6,831 nt of DNA from the NCBI GenBank assembly GCA_902806375.1, contig CADCWK010000128.1, positions 1 to 6,831 on the forward strand, in the 5' to 3' direction. Within the stretch, counting starts at the first letter, position 1. Each line of letters starts with the position of its first letter. Shown piece by piece: positions 1-5,696 of this stretch. Below the pieces are notes generated by a model. The model saw nothing but the letters and a program-made list of their open reading frames with translations, had not been told where the DNA came from and searched no databases. A program made the translations under genes and the position numbers. This DNA is from an uncultured Thermomicrobiales bacterium. GTDB lineage: Bacteria > Chloroflexota > Chloroflexia > Thermomicrobiales > UBA6265.

Positions 1-274
1 CCAGACCGACCAGGCCGAGGCTGACAAGAAGATCGCCCAGGCCCGGGCCGAGGAGCGGCGCGCGATGGCGATGGCCGCCGAGCAGGAGATGAGGGCGCGG
101 GTCGTCGAGGCTGAGGCGCAGGTCCCATTGGCGCTAGCCGAGGCCTTCCGCTCCGGTCGCCTCGGGGTGATGGACTACTACCGGATGGAGAACGTCCAGG
201 CCGACACCGAGATGCGAGCGGCGATCTCCGGCAACGGCCACTCCGGGACGGACAATGGCAACGGCAACCGCTGA
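1..274 (+). CDS. floA: Flotillin-like protein FloA, C-terminal end (partial)
   Basis: This is the last 90 residues of a FloA-type flotillin; the reading frame starts at base 2 and the 5' part lies outside the window. FloA is a membrane-anchored scaffold protein that forms functional membrane microdomains in bacteria. The visible part is the charged, alanine-rich coiled-coil arm (residues such as AEADKKIAQARAEERRAMA) followed by the family's hallmark end: VVEAEAQVPLALAEAFRSG, then RLGVMDYYRMENVQADTEMR. The protein finishes with a Gly/Asn-rich tail (about 15 residues) that is probably disordered and not part of the family core. Compared with FloA proteins as I remember them, the stretch between EQEM and VVEAEA looks about one 7-residue unit shorter; this needs alignment. 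A small gene with its own ribosome site follows 82 bases downstream, probably in the same transcript. Confidence 0.93.
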   Translation, partial: QTDQAEADKKIAQARAEERRAMAMAAEQEMRARVVEAEAQVPLALAEAFRSGRLGVMDYYRMENVQADTEMRAAISGNGHSGTDNGNGNR

Positions 275-356
275 GCCGGCTCCCGCCATGCCGGCCACGT
301 GACAGACGCGATGACGGTCATCCAGCATTCCGGCCTTAACAGGTGAGGACGAGACT

Positions 357-731
357 ATGCAACGCTTCCGTGAGTTGATCGCATCGACCGCCAGCCCATC
401 TGACTATGACCGGCCGGGTTCGCTCTACGCCGCCGGGGCCGTCGGTGAGCGTCTGCCCGCCGTTGCCCGGCGTGAAGCCCGCCTGGCCGCGACTGACAGC
501 GACATCGGTCCGGCCCGCACGGAGCGTGGGGAGCGGGCGCGTCCCACACCGGGAGACCGTCCGGGACGGCCCACCCGGAGCACGGCGGAACCGCCGCCGG
601 AACGCGAACGCGACGCGCGGGCCGATCTGATGGCCGCCCTGCGGTCTCCCTCCGCGCTGCGGACGGCGGTCCTGCTGCGCGAGGTGCTGGATGCGCCGGT
701 GGCTCTCCGGGACGATCCTCGCCAGCGCTGA
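357..731 (+). CDS. Small hypothetical protein downstream of floA
   Basis: A 124-residue protein of no family I can name. The start ATG has a good ribosome site (AGGTGAGG at 341-348, 8 bases upstream). It has three parts: a short N-terminal segment (MQRFRELIASTASPSDYDRP, residues 1-20); a long Arg/Pro/Glu-rich middle (about 30-88) that looks disordered; and a compact C-terminal segment, residues 89-117 (LMAALRSPSALRTAVLLREV then LDAPVALR), predicted to be a helical hairpin. My recollection is that short proteins ending in an LRSP..LR.A..L.E.L..P.ALR-like motif follow flotillin-type genes in other bacteria. Its place behind floA and before the shared terminator suggests an accessory role with the flotillin, but that is inference. 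No signal peptide or membrane segment is visible. Confidence 0.72.
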   Translation: MQRFRELIASTASPSDYDRPGSLYAAGAVGERLPAVARREARLAATDSDIGPARTERGERARPTPGDRPGRPTRSTAEPPPERERDARADLMAALRSPSALRTAVLLREVLDAPVALRDDPRQR

Positions 732-780
732 CCCATGGCCCCCAGGGGTCGACTGCACCCAGAACCGCCGATATGGACTG

Positions 781-808
781 CCCGCCTGTGACACCACAGG
801 CGGGTTTT
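781..808 (+). terminator. Intrinsic terminator of the floA unit
   Basis: A perfect 10-bp GC-rich stem (CCCGCCTGTG at 781-790 pairing with CACAGGCGGG at 795-804), an ACAC loop and an immediate TTTT run. It lies 50 bases after the stop of the small gene and closes the floA transcript. Confidence 0.9.
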
Positions 809-907
809 CGTCTGTGCCGGCGGAGCTCCGCGGCCCCCCGACAGGGCCTACGGGCGATCCACCCAACGCCGCGAAGCCATTGTTGCGCGTGGGCGATGCG
901 GACTCGC

Positions 908-936
908 GTCGCCAAAAAAACCATGGTGCGTATAAT
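908..936 (+). promoter_or_regulatory. Probable promoter of the SH3b gene
   Basis: A perfect -10 hexamer TATAAT lies at 931-936, with TG two bases further up than an ideal extended -10. The -35 position (about 908-913, GTCGCC) is poor, but an A7 run (914-920) sits in the spacer. A start of transcription near 942-944 would put the inverted repeat at 959-995 in the 5' leader. The rest of 809-930 shows no other feature I can support. Confidence 0.55.
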
Positions 937-958
937 GTGTGAGGCTGGTTGGCGAAAA

Positions 959-995
959 GTGTCCGTACAGTCAGGTGTTTTTACTGTACGGACAC
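959..995. repeat. Perfect 13-bp inverted repeat in the leader of the SH3b gene
   Basis: GTGTCCGTACAGT (959-971) and ACTGTACGGACAC (983-995) are perfect reverse complements separated by 11 bases ending in five T. The element lies just downstream of the TATAAT box and ends two bases before the Shine-Dalgarno run. It could be a protein operator or an RNA hairpin controlling translation or stability. It could also be the remnant of a mobile or palindromic repeat. The loop T-run is inside the hairpin, so it is not a standard terminator. No second copy is in the window. Confidence 0.75.
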
Positions 996-997
996 AT

Positions 998-1007
998 GGG
1001 GAAAGGG
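998..1007 (+). promoter_or_regulatory. Ribosome binding site fixing the TTG start at 1015
   Basis: GGGGAAAGGG ends 7 bases before the TTG at 1015, and the residues after that TTG form a signal peptide. An upstream in-frame TTG at 949 would place the start inside the leader, before the inverted repeat, and gives an implausible N-terminus. Confidence 0.6.
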
Positions 1008-1014
1008 TACGACG

Positions 1015-2568
1015 TTGCGGGATCTGCGATGCGTCAGGTATGTCGCCACCGCGGTGCTGGGGGTCTCGGTGGCGTTCAGCGGGGTGGCCGGGGGAGCTAG
1101 CGGAGTCGCTCCGTTGGGAGTCGCTCCGGTGGCCGTGACGCCGCTGACGGTCATGCCCGCGACGACCTCCTGGACGGACGTGTCCCGGGCGATCGCCGGG
1201 GGGGCCCAGGCTGAGGCCGTGGTGACGGTCGATGTCGACTCCCTGGTGGTCCGCGCCGACCCGACGCTGAGCGGCGAGGTCGTCGGGTCGCTCACCTTTG
1301 GCGAGGCCGCGACCGTGATCGACGGACCGGTCGCGGCGGATGGGTACGACTGGTTCCTGCTGGCACAGGACGGTATGACCATCGGCTGGTCGGTCCAGGG
1401 CTTCACCGCCAGTGGAGCGACCGGCGATTCCAGCCCAGCGATCGTGCCCGTCGGTCAGGCGGGTGGCTTCGACATCCAGATCGGGGGCACGGTCTCCGTC
1501 AACGTCGACTCCCTGGTGGTCCGCAGCGACCCGACGCTGGGCGGTGCGCCCGTCGCGTCGCTCCTCCTCGGAGATACGGTCACGGTGATCGACGGTCCGG
1601 TGGTGGCGGACGGATACGACTGGTTCCTGCTGCAACAGGGGGGACTCACCCTCGGTTGGTCGGTCCAGGGCTTCGTCCAGATCGCCGCGCCGGCGGTCGT
1701 TCCGACGGCGCAGGGTGGCAGTACGGACATCCAGATCGGGGCTACGGTCGCGGTCAACGTCGACTCCCTGGTGGTCCGAAGCGACCCGACCCTGGCTGGT
1801 GCGCAGGTCGCGTCGCTGTTCCTTGGGGATACGGTCACGGTGATCGATGGGCCGGTCGTGGCGGACGGGTACGAGTGGTTCCTGCTGGAGCAGGATGGCG
1901 TGACCATTGGCTGGTCGGTCCAGGGCTTCGTCCAGATCGCCGCCCCCCCAGTCGCTGCTCCTCCCGTTCGCTCTACACCGGCTGAGGACCCGTCGGCCGA
2001 CGCATCGCCGGAGCCAGGTGTCGGGCTGGTTCCCGCCGCCCGGACCGTCTTCACGGTGACCGCCGGGTTCCTCGCGGTCCAGGCGGAACCGGACGAATCG
2101 GCGGGCATCGCGCGGATCGTGACCGTCGGGACGCAGTTGACGCAGACCGGCGATCCCGTCGAGGTGGACGGCGCCACCTGGTTCCCGGTCGATGATGACG
2201 GGTGGGTCGGCGGCGGGACCGGTGGGGAGAGCGGTGGGCTCTTCCTGGAGCTGTACCCGCTCTTCGTCACCGCGGACGTGCTCAACGTTCGCGCCGAGCC
2301 GAGCCTGTCCGGGACGATCGTCCAGACGCTGACGCTCGGCGATACCGTCAACGCCTTCGACTCGGTCCGGGACGATGACGGGATCGCCTGGTCGGCCGTG
2401 AACGAGGAGGGCACCCTCTGGGTGGCCGCCGAGTATCTCACCATCCAGCTGGACGAGGCCGACGAGGCCGACGAGGCCGACGAGGCCGACGAGACCGACG
2501 AGGCCGACGAGACCGACGAGGCCGACGAGACCGACGAGACCGACGGAAACGACGAGGCTGGCTCGTAG
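1015..2568 (+). CDS. Exported multi-SH3b-domain protein with acidic repeat tail
   Basis: A 517-residue protein, starting at TTG 1015 by ribosome site and signal peptide. Residues 1-30 read as a secretion signal: a basic start (MRDLRCVRY), a hydrophobic core (VATAVLGVSVAFSGVAG) and small residues after it. Three well-preserved bacterial SH3 (SH3b, SH3_3-like) repeats follow at about 71-130, 161-220 and 246-305, each with the LVVR.DPTL...G.....G..V.V.DGPV..DGY.WFLL....GW pattern. A degenerate fourth lies at about 345-400 and a more divergent fifth at about 415-477 (LNVRAEPSLSGTIV, GDTVN, LWVAAEYL). Linkers are Pro/Ala-rich. The tail (480-515) is a repeat of DEA/DET triplets. SH3b modules usually bind cell-wall peptides or other surface ligands. 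No catalytic domain is present, so a structural or binding role at the cell surface is likely. It is a single-gene unit between a promoter and a terminator. Confidence 0.85.
   Translation: MRDLRCVRYVATAVLGVSVAFSGVAGGASGVAPLGVAPVAVTPLTVMPATTSWTDVSRAIAGGAQAEAVVTVDVDSLVVRADPTLSGEVVGSLTFGEAATVIDGPVAADGYDWFLLAQDGMTIGWSVQGFTASGATGDSSPAIVPVGQAGGFDIQIGGTVSVNVDSLVVRSDPTLGGAPVASLLLGDTVTVIDGPVVADGYDWFLLQQGGLTLGWSVQGFVQIAAPAVVPTAQGGSTDIQIGATVAVNVDSLVVRSDPTLAGAQVASLFLGDTVTVIDGPVVADGYEWFLLEQDGVTIGWSVQGFVQIAAPPVAAPPVRSTPAEDPSADASPEPGVGLVPAARTVFTVTAGFLAVQAEPDESAGIARIVTVGTQLTQTGDPVEVDGATWFPVDDDGWVGGGTGGESGGLFLELYPLFVTADVLNVRAEPSLSGTIVQTLTLGDTVNAFDSVRDDDGIAWSAVNEEGTLWVAAEYLTIQLDEADEADEADEADETDEADETDEADETDETDGNDEAGS
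1471..1947 (+). repeat. Two 222-bp intragenic copies of an SH3b module
   Basis: Bases 1471-1692 and 1726-1947, exactly 255 bases apart, encode near-identical modules from DIQIG to VQIAAP (residues 153-226 and 238-311). Long runs match at DNA level too, including the bases encoding VNVDSLVVR and GWSVQGFVQIAAP. The first repeat (1225-1404) is clearly related but more divergent, and the fourth and fifth far more. This points to recent internal duplication of repeats 2 and 3. Confidence 0.85.
2452..2559 (+). repeat. 9-bp tandem repeat encoding DEA/DET tail
   Basis: Twelve in-frame 9-base units of GACGAGGCC type. The order of encoded triplets is DEA x4, DET, DEA, DET, DEA, DET, DET, DGN, DEA. Among the first ten units the only change is G or A at position 7 (Ala or Thr codon). 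The result is a strongly acidic, probably disordered C-terminus. Such a repeat is prone to copy-number change by slippage without frameshift. Confidence 0.9.
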
Positions 2569-2601
2569 AGCGACGGACCTCTCGGGTCACCAGAGACGTA
2601 G

Positions 2602-2635
2602 AGCGCCCGCGCCAGACTGGTCTGGCGCGGGCGCT
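2602..2635. terminator. Bidirectional terminator hairpin between converging genes
   Basis: A perfect 15-bp GC-rich stem (2602-2616 with 2621-2635) and a CTGG loop. It lies 33 bases after the SH3b gene stop and 31 bases beyond the nhaA stop on the other strand. The T-run is weak (TT at 2635-2636 on plus, none on minus). The position between converging genes and the very stable stem support a shared terminator. Confidence 0.8.
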
Positions 2636-2666
2636 TCCGTGTGTCTCGGAGGGATGCCGCTCGCGG

Positions 2667-4427
2667 TCAGGCAGGCTCCTCGCGGGGCGGTGGCAGGGTC
2701 CGGCGCAGGGCGAGGTAGCCCACCGCCCCCGCGACCAGCGACCCGATCAGGATGCCGATCCGGGCGGCGTCGGCGAACGGTTCCTCACCGAAGGCCAGCT
2801 CGGTGACGAACAGCGAGACCGTAAAGCCGACCCCGCCCAGGATGCCGACGCTGGCGATGTGGCTCCAGGCGATCGCCACGGGTTTGACGGCCAGGCCGGT
2901 CCGGACGGCGATCCAGGCGAACAGGGTGATGCCGATCGGCTTGCCGACCAGCAACCCTGCCACCACGCCCCAGGTCACCGCCGATCCGAGGGCATCGCCG
3001 ACTCCCTCGGTGAGCGCGATGCCGGCGTTGGCGAAGGCGAACACCGGCAGGATCACGTAGGCGACGAACGGGTTCAGGCGGTCCTGGAAGTGGGTCATCG
3101 GTGTGGTGACGTCCTCGCAGAGCCGCTCCAGTTGCTGGGTGGCCTGCTGCTGGGGCTCGTTGGAGAGGATGCTCGGGGCGATGTAGCAGGCCCGCTCGAA
3201 GTCGTCGATCGCCTGCCTCCCCCGGAGCAGGAACTCGCTCGGGTTGATCCAGGAGCGGGCCGGGACGGTGAGGGCGACGAGGATCCCGGCCAGCGTGCCG
3301 TGGATGCCGCTCTCGAACACCGCCACCCAGACGGCGACACCGAGCACGGCGTAGACTGGCCAGCGGTGGAAGCCGAGCACGTTGACCCCGGCCAGCACAC
3401 ACAGGAGCCCGACCGCGATGAATGCCGCGAGCCAGTCCACCCGGTCGGTGTAGAAGACCGCGATCACGCCGACGGCCAGCACGTCGTCCACGATGGCCAG
3501 CGCCGTCAGGAAGACCAGGAGCAGCGGCCGGACGCGGGTGCCGAGCAGTGTGAGGACGCCGAGGACGAAGGCGGTGTCGGTGGCCATCGGGATGCCCCAG
3601 CCCATCTCACCGTCGCCGCCGGCATTGATCGCGTAGAACACGAGGGCCGGCACGATCACGCCACCAGCGGCGGCGGCGATGGGCAGGGCGGCCTGGCGCG
3701 GGTAGCGCAGTTCGCCGACCAGCACCTCGCGCTTGATCTCCAGACCCATGATGAAGAAGAACAGCGCCATCAGCCCGTCGTTGACCCAGTGCCGCAGCGA
3801 CTCGTCGATGCCCCAGCCATCCCCACCGATGCGCAGGTGCGCATCCCAGAACGCGTCGTAGCGGTCGGCCATCGGGGAATTGGCCATGATGATGGCCAGC
3901 AGCGTCCCGAGCAGGAGCAGACCGATACCGGAGACGCTGGTGCGGACGAAGTCCTGGAAGGGCGTGAGGGCGAGGACGACTGTCCGGTCCCGGGCGGTGC
4001 CCGTCAGATTGGTGACGACCGGGGCGTCGTCCTCGGTGAGCGGGTCGGCGCGGCGGTTGAACTCCTCCCGGTGGGGAGACGTCTTCCAGGTGTGGACGTC
4101 CGCCTCGCTGACGAAGCGGGTCACCCACCGGTAGTCCCGCTCGGTCCCGCGGGGTGGGAAGGTCCGGACATCGAGCACGCCGGGGAAGGTGGAGATGTCT
4201 GCGGTGATCTCCTCGGCCAGTGCGGCGAACTCGGCTTCCCGTCCCATTCGGATGCGGCGACTGAAGCTGAAGGTGACGGGCTGCCCATCGCCGGGGTTCG
4301 TCGTGGCCTCGCCGGCCGCGTCGGCCGTGCCTGGCGACGCTCCGGCCGTGCTCGGATCATCGCCGTCAGAGGTCGCGGCGGCGGTGGGCGTAGCCCCGCC
4401 GGTCAGCGTGTCGTCCCCGGTCCCCAT
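2667..4427 (-). CDS. nhaA: Na+/H+ antiporter NhaA with N-terminal ABM-like domain
   Basis: A 586-residue protein. Residues 1-50 are a low-complexity Gly/Ala/Thr/Asp-rich leader. Residues 51-141 resemble an ABM-type ferredoxin-like domain (VTFSFSRRIRMGREAEFAAL, then FPGVLDVRTF, RWVTRFVSEADVHTWKTSPH). Residues 150-575 are a NhaA membrane domain that exchanges sodium for protons in the inner membrane. Matching E. coli NhaA by motif, ATDTAF gives Asp284 (D133), AIVDD gives Asp314/Asp315 (D163/D164) and LLVGKPIG gives Lys496 (K300). LEIKRE, SGIHGTLAG, FANAGIAL and GFTVSLF are also present, so the transporter looks intact. It is longer than E. coli NhaA (388 residues) because of the N-terminal additions and a loop of about 55 residues before HFQDRLNPF. 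The ATG at 4427 is chosen over a GTG at 4448 because of its strong ribosome site. It follows the zinc-finger gene by 25 bases, clearly one operon. Confidence 0.93.
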   Translation of the reverse strand: MGTGDDTLTGGATPTAAATSDGDDPSTAGASPGTADAAGEATTNPGDGQPVTFSFSRRIRMGREAEFAALAEEITADISTFPGVLDVRTFPPRGTERDYRWVTRFVSEADVHTWKTSPHREEFNRRADPLTEDDAPVVTNLTGTARDRTVVLALTPFQDFVRTSVSGIGLLLLGTLLAIIMANSPMADRYDAFWDAHLRIGGDGWGIDESLRHWVNDGLMALFFFIMGLEIKREVLVGELRYPRQAALPIAAAAGGVIVPALVFYAINAGGDGEMGWGIPMATDTAFVLGVLTLLGTRVRPLLLVFLTALAIVDDVLAVGVIAVFYTDRVDWLAAFIAVGLLCVLAGVNVLGFHRWPVYAVLGVAVWVAVFESGIHGTLAGILVALTVPARSWINPSEFLLRGRQAIDDFERACYIAPSILSNEPQQQATQQLERLCEDVTTPMTHFQDRLNPFVAYVILPVFAFANAGIALTEGVGDALGSAVTWGVVAGLLVGKPIGITLFAWIAVRTGLAVKPVAIAWSHIASVGILGGVGFTVSLFVTELAFGEEPFADAARIGILIGSLVAGAVGYLALRRTLPPPREEPA

Positions 4428-4434
4428 CCGTCGT

Positions 4435-4442
4435 CTCCTCCC
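4435..4442 (-). promoter_or_regulatory. Ribosome binding site deciding the nhaA start
   Basis: On the minus strand GGGAGGAG ends 7 bases before the ATG at 4427. The alternative GTG at 4448 lies upstream of this site and has no comparable one, so the ATG is preferred. Confidence 0.75.
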
Positions 4443-4452
4443 TGTCACCCGG

Positions 4453-4731
4453 TCAGCCGTTGGTCGGGACGGGGTCGATGGTCACCTCGTCGACGTAGCA
4501 CCACATCCACGACTCGCCCCGCTCCAGCGATCGCATCAGTGGGTGGCCGGCGGCGTGGAAGTGTCTCTCGGCGTGGTTGTTCCGCGAGTCGCTGCAGCAG
4601 CCGACGTGACCGCAGATCAGACACTGGCGCAGGTGGACCCAGACGTCGCCGGTCTCCAGGCACTCCGCGCAGCCGTCTGTCCGCCGGCTCTGGTCGCGGA
4701 TCTGGTCGAGGTGCGTGCAGCGCTCCGCCAT
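4453..4731 (-). CDS. Small UBP-type zinc-finger protein
   Basis: A 92-residue protein that is almost entirely one zf-UBP domain (PF02148 type). Visible zinc-ligand candidates are Cys5, His7, Cys21, Cys24, Cys37, Cys40, Cys45, His53, His57, His63 and Cys78. The signature HLRQCLICGHVGCCSDSRNN, then H...HFHAAGHPLMRSLE and SWMWCYVDEV, is typical. The last part reads WCYVDE rather than the eukaryotic WCY.C form, so one ligand of the canonical set is replaced. In eukaryotes this domain binds the free C-terminus of ubiquitin; the bacterial ligand is unknown to me. The start at ATG 4731 is supported by AGGGGG 6 bases upstream; a longer frame to 4767 exists but lacks such a site. It is the first gene of the operon with nhaA, suggesting a cytosolic regulatory or assembly partner of the antiporter (inference). 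Confidence 0.9.
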   Translation of the reverse strand: MAERCTHLDQIRDQSRRTDGCAECLETGDVWVHLRQCLICGHVGCCSDSRNNHAERHFHAAGHPLMRSLERGESWMWCYVDEVTIDPVPTNG

Positions 4732-4748
4732 GTCTGTCCCCCTGGTGA

Positions 4749-4761
4749 CCTCGTGACGAGG
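4749..4761. promoter_or_regulatory. Small dyad upstream of the zinc-finger gene
   Basis: CCTCGT-G-ACGAGG, a perfect 6-bp dyad with one central base, 17 bases upstream of the zinc-finger ATG. It may be an operator or a leader hairpin for the minus-strand operon. I could not find a convincing -10/-35 pair, and a dyad this short can arise by chance in GC-rich DNA. Confidence 0.25.
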
Positions 4762-4816
4762 CGACACGTCCGCAACCTGTAGGTGGATGTCCGGGCGTCA
4801 GTATCCGGCCCGTTCC

Positions 4817-4841
4817 CCCGTCCGGCAACTGCCCGGACGGG
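4817..4841. other. Hairpin in the divergent intergenic region
   Basis: CCCGTCCGG (4817-4825) pairs perfectly with CCGGACGGG (4833-4841) across a 7-base loop. There is no T-run on either side and no gene end nearby, so it is not a terminator of a known gene. The 292-base gap between the diverging zinc-finger and reductase genes also holds a 12-bp palindrome CCGCTCGAGCGG at 4912-4923 and the palindrome at 4984-4999. No coding sequence is evident in it. Confidence 0.45.
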
Positions 4842-4983
4842 CGGACCTACCGGGCCACCGGGCAGCGTTTTGGGAGGGGCACGCTACCGCAGCGGTCGCG
4901 ATCGGATGTTGCCGCTCGAGCGGTCACTAATCGTCGGGCCGGGACGGCGGCATCGGCACGACTGCCCGGCCCGGTGCGACACT

Positions 4984-4999
4984 GACGCATGGATGCGTC
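4984..4999. promoter_or_regulatory. Operator-like palindrome before the F420-type reductase
   Basis: GACGCAT-GG-ATGCGTC is a perfect 7-bp dyad with a 2-base centre, ending 24 bases before the ATG at 5024. An overlapping wider dyad (CTGACG at 4982-4987 with CGTCAG at 5002-5007) surrounds it. Size and position fit a dimeric repressor site; a short leader hairpin is the alternative. No clear -10 box is visible beside it. Confidence 0.45.
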
Positions 5000-5023
5000 G
5001 CCGTCAGCACCGGAGACAGACTC

Positions 5024-5482
5024 ATGCCCCACGACACGCCCGAGATCGCCAGGCAACGCGACGAGTCCTACCGCCGCACCTCCGGCGAGCACGTCGCCCG
5101 TTACCTCGCCACCGATGGCGCCGAGGGCTACGACGACAACCGGCACGGCGCGCCGACCCTGCTCCTGACGACCACCGGCCATATCACCGGCCGTGAGGTC
5201 GTCTCCCCGCTCTACTTCGCCGAGGACGACGGCCGCTACATCGTGATCGGGTCCTACGCCGGCTCCGACACGCACCCGAAGTGGTACCTCAATCTCGTCG
5301 CCGAACCGAATGTCCACGTCCAGATCCGTGGTGAGCGCTTCGCCGCCAGGGCCCGGACCGCCGGTCCCGACGAAAAGCGCACCCTCTGGCCGCTGATGGC
5401 CGGCGCGTTCCCCTTCTACGACGCGTACCTCGAAGCGACCGACCGCGACATCCCGCTGGTCGTGCTGGAGCGAACGCGCTGA
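5024..5482 (+). CDS. Ddn-type deazaflavin (F420)-dependent oxidoreductase
   Basis: A 152-residue single-domain protein matching the 'nitroreductase family deazaflavin-dependent oxidoreductase' group (PF04075 / TIGR00026, FDOR-A type) over its full length. These split-barrel enzymes use reduced cofactor F420 to reduce quinones, nitro compounds or other electrophiles; the physiological substrate here cannot be told. Visible family motifs are PTLLLTTTGHITGR (44-57), VSPLYF (60-65), YIVIGSYAGSDTHPKWYLNL (72-91), NVHVQI (96-101) and LWPLMAGAFPFYDAYLEATD (121-140) followed by RDIPLVVLER. The length is normal. The ATG start has a modest GGAG site about 9 bases upstream. It is monocistronic, divergent from the zinc-finger/nhaA operon, and has a palindrome before the start that may control it. 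Its presence implies that the host makes F420. Confidence 0.93.
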   Translation: MPHDTPEIARQRDESYRRTSGEHVARYLATDGAEGYDDNRHGAPTLLLTTTGHITGREVVSPLYFAEDDGRYIVIGSYAGSDTHPKWYLNLVAEPNVHVQIRGERFAARARTAGPDEKRTLWPLMAGAFPFYDAYLEATDRDIPLVVLERTR

Positions 5483-5509
5483 CGGCCGGCTGGCGCGGGT
5501 TCGGCCGTC
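5481..5509 (+). terminator. Weak hairpin at the end of the reductase gene
   Basis: GACGGCCG (5481-5488) pairs with CGGCCGTC (5502-5509) over a 13-base loop. The stem begins inside the stop codon and has no T-run, so it is at best a weak or protein-assisted terminator. Confidence 0.3.
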
Positions 5510-5572
5510 CGGAGTCCTGAGGCCCGTCCGGTCAGACCATCCCCTACGACCGGCGCATACCCGACTCCGGAC
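5507..5572. other. Nested inverted repeats in the convergent intergenic region
   Basis: A perfect 10-bp outer stem (GTCCGGAGTC 5507-5516 with GACTCCGGAC 5563-5572) encloses a 6-bp inner stem (CCGGTC 5528-5533 with GACCGG 5548-5553). It lies between the ends of the reductase (plus) and XRE (minus) genes, so it could be a bidirectional 3' structure or a small structured RNA. There is no T-run. The rest of 5573-5696 shows nothing I can support. Confidence 0.4.
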
Positions 5573-5696
5573 ACCTGGCTCCTCGCCTGACCCTCGTCGC
5601 CGGGATCGTCGTCCGGTGGCCCGTATCGGCTGTATGGAGTCCGATCACCCCGCCGCTCAGGATCCCACCCGCGACGTTCTTCCTGCTCTGCCATCG

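Noticed and set aside
959..995. Reading the leader inverted repeat as an insertion-sequence end or an intrinsic terminator.
   Set aside because: No transposase or second copy is nearby, and the T-run lies in the loop rather than after the stem.
949..1014. Extending the SH3b protein to an upstream TTG at 949.
   Set aside because: This would translate the perfect inverted repeat, lacks a ribosome site and gives a Cys-rich N-terminus before the signal peptide; the TTG at 1015 fits better.
355..1635. A long minus-strand frame (426 residues) across the floA downstream gene and the SH3b gene.
   Set aside because: It crosses a terminator, a promoter and a leader hairpin of the other strand, and its Arg/His/Asp-rich sequence is typical of antisense GC-rich frames.
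2859..4748. A long plus-strand open frame (629 residues) opposite nhaA.
   Set aside because: It is the antisense shadow of the NhaA and zinc-finger genes in GC-rich DNA; its Gly/Asp/His/Arg-rich translation has no recognisable domain.
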